This document shows, one piece after another, positions 24,281 through 33,990 of a stretch of DNA of 64,000 bases; within the stretch, counting starts at the first letter, position 1; each line of letters begins with the position of its first letter. The notes beneath the pieces were generated by a model. That model was not told where the DNA came from. It did not search any database and saw only the letters and a program-made list of their open reading frames with translations. The position numbers and the translations under genes are program-made. The DNA lies in the NCBI GenBank assembly GCA_034336665.1, contig JAPFBE010000002.1, positions 37,117,406 to 37,181,405 on the forward strand, in the 5' to 3' direction. The stretch is from Luscinia megarhynchos. Its lineage: Eukaryota; Chordata; Aves; Passeriformes; Turdidae.

Positions 24281-25535
24281 AAAAGAACATTTAACTACTA
24301 GAGTTTGTATAGATATTTTTTAATGTTTCCAGTGAAGAGCCCGCAAAATTTCTGGTATACCCTCTGGCTTTTTATTTATTTCTCTCTAAAGCCTGTTAGG
24401 CATTGCAGCTGATTTCCTCTTTCCATGTACAGTACTAAAAGAACTTCAGTACATCAACTTCTTATCACCATCTGCTGTAAAATAGATAACACAGCTTCAG
24501 GAGTCACTGTGTCTAGGAAGAGTTAATATATCCAGCATTCTCTGCTGTCTTTGGCTAGCTTCTTATCTTTTCCTGCCCATTAGATCTCTGAACTTCCTTT
24601 GTATTGCTGACCAGGTGAACTGAGATACCCAGATCTGTTTTCCAGTTCATGCTGTTGAACGATTGTGGATCAGGAGGTCACTCAAGTAATAAATGCAGAG
24701 GAAAGCCTGAATACCAGACTGTCTGAACAGATCCTCTGTTCTAGGGCCCAGGGGAAAAAAAAAGTCTGATCAGCACAAGAGGTTCACCTACCCAACAGTT
24801 GTGGGCAGCCCTTACAGAGGACAAAAGTGAGATTGGACCAGAAACAGGATTTCATAATTTACATGTCAGTAAGGAAGAAACTGTATTGAGCTATATCAGC
24901 AATTCCTACACTAAATAAAGAAGTACAAAGTGCCTGACACGTGTACCATTGCCCCTTTCAGTCTCAAGCACTCCAGGGTCAAGCAGGACCCATCTTTGCC
25001 ACCATACAAATGGAAAGGGGGCTCTACCTGCTTTCCTATTCCATGCCTCTCCAGAGGCAGGCAGTAGGATCAAAAATTGTTTGTTTGAACACTCACATAC
25101 CTGTATCTTTTTGCAACCAAAATCATAGGTGGAGTTAGAGAAAACTGAGAGGGAAATCTCATCCTCTTCCTCTCTTTATTTCCAGGCAGAATCTTCAAAA
25201 AATTTGCCAGCTACCCTGAACTAGCCTTGCTGCTTTGAAATTATAGAATACTGGAGGACACAAAGTCTCTCTTTCATTCCTGTCCTTATTCTTCACTCTC
25301 TCCTACCCACATTCTATTATCTCCCCCAAGATATGACAAAATTTATGAAATATGAAAAAGAAATTTCACTGTGTTTTGAGTGAATAGGGTGTTGGAAAAT
25401 CTCAGATTTAAACCGGACCACAAGAACAAGAGATCTACATGAATGCAAGCTAAACTAGAGGGCTGTTTTCCTACATAGTGACGTTTGCTGGTCAATTTGT
25501 GGCAGAGTGAGAGACCAGATCAAAACCAAGGTATT

Positions 25536-25550
25536 GGGGGGGCGGGGGGG
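25536..25550 (+). repeat. G7-C-G7 run, possible G-quadruplex
   Basis: Fourteen G in fifteen bases can be split into four G-tracts, so a compact G-quadruplex is possible on the plus strand. There is no promoter or gene next to it. Confidence 0.6.
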
Positions 25551-27026
25551 AAGCTCCAGAAGAGAAAAAATGATGGTTCAGTGTGTCTGAATAAAGGTTT
25601 GGGCAATTTAAGTGGTGCATATTGAAGATAAAATACTGCAAGGAACCATAAAGATCCTTTTAATTTAGCCTTAACTGTTTTAAAATTCTTTGTGGGCTAG
25701 ACCAGACTGTGACTAAACTGTTTCACCAGGGTCTTAATTTGCAAAAGAGCAGCCAACAATGTCAAACAAGCTGAGCTTTTTAGAGCTGAGACCATGAAGA
25801 ATTGAAGAATTCTAGCAAGGGAAAGGCCATATGTCACAAGCCTAGAAGAGAAGAGAGGGAAGAGCAACTTTCAGACATGTAGTGGTTCTAGGCTGCTAAC
25901 ATTTGGAGCACTTGCCTTAATCACACAAGCAAACCAAGCAAGTAAGCTGTATGCTGCAGTGGATGTGGGGAAAGAACACTGAATTTCCAGCAACACCCAC
26001 ACCCACCATCTTTAGGGCAGTGCATACAGTGAGAGGACAGCTGGGAAATTACTCAGAACCATGGCAAGTTTCCTTGCAAGTGAAAAGCAAAATACAACTT
26101 GAAGGAGATGAAGATCTGAACTTTCTGCAGGCCAAATTTCAGTGAAAATTCTATTTCCTTTTTCTTGTCCTTTTTCTTCAGTTCTCTCAATCCTCTTAGA
26201 TATCTGTCTTAGTCACCTAGAATCAACTGAGATGATGCCAAAATAAGCTGGAATGCACTTGGGAGCACTCTTGCTGTCTACAGAGAATATAAACACGCTG
26301 TATTCAGGAAAGTATGGACTTTGAAAGGCTGAACAATTCCAGCACGTTCTCTGAGAACTTAAGTCTTCAGTGTTATCAGTGGCATTAACTACTAAAGAGT
26401 CAGGTGCTGATCATACTTAATGACATTTATTTTTCTGCATAGCATTGCAAGAGCTCCTAGGTGGTGCTCTCTTATGCAAAGCTGACAATATTTGGGTTAT
26501 AATGAATTTCAGGAAAAAAATAATTAAAAACTGGGAGAAATTAATAATTTTAGTAGTTGTCTAGGTGATCTAAGTAAGTTGTCTGCCAGGTAATAAATTC
26601 AGCTCTCTCCTTTTAGCACAGAAGGTGTCATTTGTCTGTTGGGCACTAAAGCCATGTAAAGAACCAGGCTGACACATCAGGGTGTGCACAGCTTAGCATC
26701 AAACATGTTGAGCTGATAATATCATTTACAAAGCATCATGTAAAACCCCAGGTAACAGTATCAGGGCCAACTGCAAATAGAATAAAGTTTACTCTAAATA
26801 AACCATGGAGATAAATGACCAGGCAGTTTTTAAAATGTATGTATAAAGTAGATTATTTATGATGCTAAAGAAAAAAAGAGGAAGAGGTAAAGCTTTTTTA
26901 CATTTTCCCTTTCTCCTTTCTGCTCCAATCCCCCACAATCATCTGTACCTGTCATCCACTGACTCCTGAGGAGCCAGGAAGATGAAAATGTGATAAAATA
27001 GTGGGACCTGCTATCACTCTCTGCTT

Positions 27027-27064
27027 TGTGCTAGCATGGTTACTCTGTGTTAGCATGGTTACTT
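27027..27064. repeat. 19-bp tandem duplication
   Basis: Two adjacent 19-base units (27027-27045 and 27046-27064), both containing TAGCATGGTTACT, differ at two positions, each C to T. It is a recent local duplication. Confidence 0.85.
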
Positions 27065-27863
27065 CTCTGAATTTGACAAGTTAATTTGTGTCTCGTCTTG
27101 TTTCTGCTGAGCAGAGACATTATGTGCTCATTTTCATATGACTTTTCAGAGGGTGGAACGAATCACTTCTAACTTTATCTGCTTGGCAACCACACCAGTA
27201 CAGGCTGCATTATTACACTACAATGCAATAGATTGTTAGCTATATTTGCTCTGAATAGGCCTATATGTGTGATGACTCTTGTATAGAATGACAGCAGTAA
27301 TTCATAGTTCAGAGACACAGAATGGGTAAAGGCTCCTCCCTCACTCTTTGTTTCCACAGCTATGGACTTTGCCTCAAATCCTCTACAAGTTCTAGTTTAG
27401 ACTGGGATTTGAATAGCATGCTGATCTATTGTTTAAAATACACACAGCTTAGAAGTCATACTGAAAAAGACAATTAAACTGCAAATTCCTGTTTCCCACC
27501 TCCTGTTCCCTTGTAAAGAAGGATCCTAAAAAATTGTTTCTTCTCCCTCTGTGGGACACCCATTGTGCTTTTCCCAGTTCATTCTCATGCAGTTCATTTA
27601 CTTAAAGGATCAGATTCCCAGAGAGAGGGAAAGAAGCTCCAGGTGCATTTTTTCTCATCATTACTCCATTTCAACATACACAATAGCAAACATCAGACTG
27701 GCAGTGCTGCTGCTTCCCTTACAAGGCTGACTTCCCGAATACAGCATTCCAGGTTTGGTGATAAACATTCAGAGATACACGTATCAATGCTCACATGTAG
27801 CTCTCAGCAAAACTGAAAACAGAAGTTTTCTTTCTTTCTGAGTGCTCAGTGAAAGTATGTCAG

Positions 27864-27900
27864 AAAAAAAAAAAAAAAAAAAAGAAAAAAAGAAAAAAAT
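27864..27900. repeat. Poly(A)/AAAAAAG tract
   Basis: A run of about 20 A is followed by AAAAAAG-type units. No AATAAA lies at the right distance upstream, so I read it as a simple repeat rather than a retrocopy tail. Confidence 0.8.
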
Positions 27901-28973
27901 ACTGTTCACTGGGAATCCACCTCCATGACCTGTATACAGTGGGTTTCTAACATACTAGAAACAGCCAAGAGACACAGAATACCTTGCCTGCTCTAAAAAG
28001 AATAAAAAGATCCTCTACAAGACCCCTTGTTTGTCTGCTGGGATGCCAGCATCAATCAGTAACACTCCTTCAGGAATTTTCTCCTTTTCACAGAACAATT
28101 TCTTGGTAAATAAATACAGAGCACCCTCTGAAAATCTTCCAGTCTCCCGGATCTAGGCTCAAAGAAAATGCAAGTGATCTGGAGTTCTACATTCTACAGT
28201 ATGAAACACTTCTTCAGTCTGACTAAAGCTGTGATCCTTTTCTTAGACTATGTGAGTTTTATAGCCATAACCCTTCCAGCATTGAAAAGATGAGGACTGT
28301 GCAATTTTCATCCTCTGACGAGACAATGGTTGTTCCATAAAAATAAAAGTGCCAACACTGTGATGGATCTGCAGCTGAGAGCACACCCTGTGTTCCATTT
28401 CAGCTCTGGTTCTCTGAGCATATTTTCAGAAATATTCAATATCCCATTCACCTTTTCCCTTCCTCCTCTCACTTTCTGGAGTTTTTGATTAAACACGTGT
28501 TCTACACTTGCAATGTGATATCTAAATGCCATCCCTCAGTGCAGCTACACTACTATTCTATTAAAACTATGTCTCCTGGCTATACATTGCTCCTTCTTCT
28601 ATTAGAAAGATGTCATGGCTGCATTAAAACCTCTCCCTACAAAGCCACAACTGTTCTTAGGACCAGCTACTGCTGGAACTATCAGCCCCTCAACACTGTT
28701 AGGCAAGTAGCAGCTGGTTAGAGCCAGGCTCTTGAAAGGTCACTGTAAAGATTAACAATCACTCAGAACCATCCTGAATTATCCTGAACTACACACTCCT
28801 ACTTTCTTTACATGAAAACAGAGATCAAAGATGCACGTTGTCAGATTCAGAATCATCAAGATATTCTCAGTAGTGTCAAAGTCTCCACAGAAAGAAAGGA
28901 AAGGTAAAGTAACCTCTACTAGGTCACTAACATCCAGCAAAGTGTGAGCTCAGAGGTAAGAATCCAAGATCTC
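27901..28973. other. Unannotated sequence
   Basis: No gene or repeat family was recognised. Open frames are up to 78 codons. Confidence 0.5.
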
Positions 28974-29032
28974 TAATGGCTAGGCTCAATGATCTTAGAG
29001 GTTTTTTTCTTACCTTAACAATTCTATGACCT
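28974..29032 (+). mobile_element. CR1 LINE, extreme 3' tail
   Basis: CTCAATGATCTTAGAGG (28985-29001) followed by CCTTAACAATTCTATGA is the last part of a CR1 3' untranslated region. In intact elements this reads GATCTTAGAGGTCTTTTCCAACC and then ATTCTATGA. It is a very short 5'-truncated insertion, or the remnant of one. Confidence 0.75.
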
Positions 29033-30170
29033 TTAAAAGAGGTCTCCCTGTTGGGGTCAGAAGGAGAAAAAATCATTGGTTAAATGTGACCTCACTCAAA
29101 TAAGACATTTACCCCAAGTCCTTGTAACTTAATGGAAGCATAAACTTTACCAAATACATCTGGACCACTACACAGAAAAAAAAAAGGAAATTGAGTTTCT
29201 TCTGATATACAAGATGCATTTAACAGTTTCCTTCTGCAGCTGTTAATGTTACTTTTCTGGTAGAAGCATTAACAATACCTCTCCCATCTCAGCCATATTC
29301 ATTATTTTTCCATTATTCTATTATTATTCTGCTCTGCCTGTTTCAGTTCTTGAAAACTTATTCACCTCTTTCTTGGAGCTAATGGCATTTTTTCATTGCT
29401 ATCCAACAATAAGAGTGCAATATTTATCATGACTTTTTGCCTACACCTCTGACACAAGCTTTGAGCATATGAAAGCAGGGCATATGCCACTCTGGCTCAT
29501 ACTGATGACCTTTTTTGTTTTCACAACACATCTCCTGCTTCATCTGTAAAAACTTCCCCTTGTTTTTTTTCCACACTATCACATAACTCAGGTGCTACTT
29601 TGTCTCAGCAAATGGGAAGCTTCTGACATTTACTTTCCAGTATACAGTTTCCACACCTTTAGTCATATGAGTGAGCCAACTAGTCTGTCAAAATATTTTG
29701 CTCCCTGCTGCTCTCCAGCACGTCTATTAATATAACACAATTGAGCTTGGATGTATAAGAATTTAGTAAATAAAAATGAATTCCAAATAGTTAAACCTGC
29801 AAGAAATGCCAATTAACTAACTTTGTCATGAAACATACAAAACCACTTATGCACAAATATAAAATATGCTCAGTGTTCTCCTCCCATGTTCTCCTTTTTG
29901 TTGCTCTGCAAGAGGAAGAGGAGCAGGCATGTCCAGAACTACATCTGGATATACAGAAGCCACTGCAATGCCTACCAACGAGTTAACCACACACACAGCA
30001 CTCCCACAGCAGTGCAGCTCCAGAATCAATCACCAGTGAAGGTCAGAATGGGGTCTTGCAACTGCCTCCTGTTACTCCAGTCTTTTACTGCCTCCTCTCT
30101 ACTCTCCCTGTTAGCAGGAGGCATCAGCTTCCTTTTCCTTTGGGACAGGGAATTTTGAGTCAATACTTCA
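29033..30170. other. Unannotated AT-rich sequence
   Basis: No gene or repeat family was recognised. A short A-run lies near 29174-29185. Confidence 0.5.
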
Positions 30171-30640
30171 TCTCTTCCAGACTCTGTGCAGGTACAGTGT
30201 GGGAGGTCCAGCGTTTCTGTGCTCAGATATGCCCCAACCTCCACCTTCTAGTGAGAGCCTGCAGGGACTTCATGGCCCTGGGCAACCTGGATGGAGACTC
30301 CCCACACCTCCTGCCACGAGCCCAGCAGCTGCAGCTCAGGTCAGGGTGCATGCCCATCCCTGCCCCACACAGATTCTCACAGTGGGCAGCCTGTTTCCAG
30401 CCTGCCTTGGGCCCTTACACCTCCACAAGCCTCGGACTCAGTGCTGGAGGGTGTGCCCTGCTGCTCCCAGCGGGATGCTGGCCGTGCCAGAAGTGCCACT
30501 GGAGCCTGTCACCTGCCTGAGACACCAGGGGACAGCACCCCATCCCCAAGGGCATGGCCTGCCATGGGGTCACCCTGTGTCTCAGCTCAGCCCACCACAT
30601 AGAGCAGCCCTGCTGGCATGAGGGCAAGGGTGTGAATGAA
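30171..30640. other. GC-richer island of unknown nature
   Basis: Over about 470 bases the composition shifts clearly towards G and C compared with both flanks, with few CpG, so it is not a CpG island. Several frames are open together: 30056-30520 (154 codons), 30199-30621 (140 codons) and 30291-30602 (103 codons) on plus, and 30415-30684 on minus. This is expected where stop codons are rare, so it is not proof of coding. No domain was recognised. It could be an old repeat that I do not know, or a piece of a transcribed gene. Confidence 0.4.
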
Positions 30641-32899
30641 ACAGCAGAGATTGCAAAGATGAAGAAAAATCGGCAGAAGAGCATCTCCGTCTCCAGTGAG
30701 TTCTCTCTCCCAGGACTAGCACACTTGACAGCACCTTTGAGCCAAGCATCTGTTAGCGCCTGCCCAGTCCAAGAAAACTGGCAAACCCATATCCTGCCAT
30801 AACTCAGAGGCTAATGAATCCTCTAGCATTTGCTGCTGCCAGAGCTCAGGACTGCCTGCCCTCTGCAGTGTTATTTTTTCCTCTAGTGCTAGATCACCCT
30901 GGAATGGATTGTTCTGCTTAGATTAACCACAGGATTGCTCATGCTGTAAATTAAAGATCCCTTTCTGTAACTTTGCATTTTCTGATCTTTGTGCCACAAA
31001 TCTCTCTAGCTGTGTTGTTGATATACCTGGCACTCGGCAAAACATTTTCCTGGAAGCATATTTCTATGGCTGCAGCTGTGTCCATAACTAACTTGCTGTC
31101 ACAGCTTGTGTCTGTACAGCTTGTGTCTGTAATCCTTCTATGCTTTTTTGAAGCTAGCACAGTGATGTCAAATGGCTAGCTCTCTCTTCTGAGGAGTTCT
31201 ACAAGCAAAAACAAGGCATTTTAAAAAACTTCTATCCTCAAACTTTGTAATTCCACTATCTGGTTATAAGGTGTGGTATCTAGCACAACAATCCTAGATA
31301 CCTACCCATCTGCATAAGATATATTGAACTCATCAGAGCCACAATTTCAGTGGTTGTCCCTTTCTCTTCTCATTTTTGCAAGCAGAGACATGACAAATCC
31401 TTGTCTCTTCAGCAGTAAAATGACTTTCCTGTAATAGGCAACAAAATCGAGGGTTGATTACTTTCTCTAACATATCTCCCTTCTGGCACTGGATCTTTTT
31501 TGTTCTCTTTTTTATTTTGTCTTTGAATTGCAGTCAGGACTTCTAATAGCACAAAAAGTTGAATTAAATCAGTCATAAAAGCCCCGCTGGCCAGAGCAGA
31601 GACACTATACTTGACCTTTATGTCAATAAGAAAGCACTTAAATAAATAGTTTATTTTTTTCCCACAGAACTCTGCAACACAACTCTGAGCAAAACTAAAT
31701 AACTTGCTTTTTCTACAATTTCAACCATTTTATTAATAATAAAAAGTACTACACGGTCTAACAGCTCACTCTGAAAGTACCAGGCACAAACCACACAGCA
31801 CCTCTTACTTTTGTACAGAACATCCTCCTGTCAGTGGGCAATCTCATTCAAGATGTGTAACAAGTGTGATGACAGCCCCACCACACAATTCTGAGTTAAT
31901 CCCTCCAAAGACTCACAGCTGGAGCAGGGTATGTACTCACAAACATAATCACAGGAGAACATCTTCACAGGGAGATAACCTGTCTGTCAAACCATGCCAA
32001 GGGAACTTTCTAGAGACAATCTGCCCTCTGACCCTTGCTAGCTGAGCTTAGCTCATGTTGTATTTCTGATTGCATGGCATCATGACAAGAGGTACAGTAT
32101 GAATGTGGAAAAGATTTCCTGGTATTTCCATCACCCAGAATTCTTTTCAAGACATGAAAATGACAGAGTTTGTCAGCACCTCCTCCCAACCTGCACCATC
32201 TCTCTCTCTCTGTCACCTAAAAGCTAGTCAGAATATAACCCAAAGAAATGACAACCAGCCCTCTAAGGATGTGGTCTGCAGAGCAGCCATGATAAAAAAG
32301 CACAAGCCAAGGGGAGGAAAGAAACTCTTAAATAGCTGAGAGATGACACATTTCCTCATTAGTCCAGCAGACAGCTTATCAGTGGGTATTACCTTACGCT
32401 TCAGCATGATTCTTGAGAGCAGGGAGTGGAGCTGCACAGGAAAAAGGGGGGCCAGGTGATCTGCCATCACCATGGTAATGCAGGCATACCACTCACACCT
32501 CAGCAGCTCAGGTCTCCCTTGCCTCAACAGAACCCAGAAAGACTTTTTTTTTTTTTTAATCACCACAGAAGCAAGAGAAACTCCTCTCTTTACTCTTCAG
32601 CTGACCTTATGCTCTGAATGGCTTTTATTTTGCATGAAGTACACGGGAATTAGCCACCAGGGCACAGGTATGCAGGCACCTGCATCCCTTCACTGTAAGC
32701 ACTGCCCTGGAGAACCCTGGCAGAGATCCACCCTGTCTTAAGTGCTTGGCTAGAGAAGAAATGCCTGCAGACCATAAGCATGTGACATACTAAGGAGGTG
32801 ATCTGCAACCAGACAGCAAGGGAAAATTCATAGCTATTCCTTGTACAGGAAACTCAAGTATGTGTAGAAATAATAAGCACCAAAAGAGTGGATGGCTTT
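30641..32899. other. Unannotated sequence with small tandem repeats
   Basis: No gene was recognised. It contains a perfect 15-bp tandem duplication (31101-31130), a short (TC)n run (32198-32211) and a T-run (32545-32557). Confidence 0.5.
31101..31130. repeat. Perfect 15-bp tandem duplication
   Basis: ACAGCTTGTGTCTGT is present twice with no spacer (31101-31115 and 31116-31130). Confidence 0.9.
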
Positions 32900-33524
32900 C
32901 CACTGGCAAGGCTGGGCACCTCAGGTCAATGAAGAGCCAATGCAAGTGGGCACACGTGCCACAGGGATGACTTGGCACTAGAGCAGTGCACCCTGGATCC
33001 CTCTCTGAGGTCACATCAGTGGCATCACAGCAGTGCATGGCTGGCTCCTTACCAGCAGCTCAGCCTCGGCACCTGCACTAGCTGGGAGAAGGCAAACTCT
33101 GTGGACTTCTTGCTGGCTCACCTGCAATATCTGCCAACAACAAATATCTCTTTTGTTGACTGTCAAGGGTCGCATGGCCCCTTCTTTGCCACCCCTTCTC
33201 ATGAAAAGGTGCCATCTCTTCAGCACTGAGGCCTGAAGGAATGGGGCAAAGAGAGCCTGCCTTCTGTCAAACTGATGCCTTCCCCACGTGGCAAGGGACA
33301 TTCCCATCAGCTATCCTGCCATCCCCAGACAAGAAGGAACACCCATAGCCATGCAGAAGGTGACCTGTCCAGCCCTCACTTCAAACCATCACCAGCTTCA
33401 GCCCCATCACTGCCCTGAGTCACACTCCACCAGCAGCATCCCCAGAGATGGAATTTGTCCTGCTGAGCACACAGCAGTGCCCCTGCAGCCATCCCCTTCT
33501 GCTGCCCATGCTCCCCCAGCATGA
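32900..33524. other. GC-richer sequence beside a CR1 fragment
   Basis: The composition is richer in GC than the surroundings and continues into the CR1 reverse-transcriptase fragment at 33525. Frames are open to 98 codons on minus (33011-33307) and 85 codons on plus (32972-33229), without known motifs. It may be more decayed CR1 or another old element, but I could not align it. Confidence 0.4.
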
Positions 33525-33990
33525 AGTTACTGGAGACTGTCATGAGCCTTGCTGAAGCCAGAGCAAGTCACTGCTGTCCCCTGGTCACCTCCTCAAAGAA
33601 AAGCTCATGCTTTTGCAGCACAACCTGTCCTGGGTGAAGTTGCACTGCCTGGTCACTGTCACCTTGTCCTTCACATGCCTCCAAGCCATCTTCTGGCACA
33701 TGTTGTCCCTATTCTTCCCAAAGAATGAAGGAGGGGTGATCAGCTGGTTGCCTCTGGGATTCTCTTATTTGACTCTCTTGAAGATGGGCCCAAATTCCTG
33801 CCTTTTTCAAGTGCTCATGAACTTTCCTCCACTGTCATGACCTGTAAGGTGACAGCCAGCAGCCCTCATGGTGACTTCCACCAACTGCCAGCAGCCCTGG
33901 AATGCTGCTCCCTTTCATCACCTGGATTTGTGGGTGCCCAGTGGCTTGGCCACTCCCTAAGTGTCCCTTCCCTAGGCAGTGCTTCGTATC
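33525..33990 (-). mobile_element. CR1 LINE, degenerate reverse-transcriptase fragment
   Basis: On the minus strand this encodes the start of the CR1 reverse-transcriptase domain. A block reading GGKFMST, stop, KRQEFGPIFK aligns with the intact pattern TGEVPEDWxKANVTPIFK, with the Trp codon mutated to TGA. Further on, MCQKMAWRHVKDK and then FTQDRLCCKS match the MEQxLLEAxxRHMEDR and FTKGKSCL blocks. Several stops and frame changes follow, so no enzyme is made. The catalytic YxDD region and the CR1 3' end are absent. It is the 5' side of an element without its 3' half, so a deletion or break must have removed the rest. Confidence 0.75.

Larger units (their letters stand above)
24281..27863. other. 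3.6 kb AT-rich, no repeat family seen
   Basis: No gene or interspersed repeat was recognised. It contains a G7-C-G7 run (25536-25550), a 19-bp tandem duplication (27027-27064), and an AT-rich block at about 26400-26870 free of repeats and microsatellites, which could be conserved non-coding DNA. Confidence 0.55.

Noticed and set aside
27864..27900. A-tract as a retrocopy tail
   Set aside because: No AATAAA lies just upstream, and the AAAAAAG interruptions fit a simple repeat.
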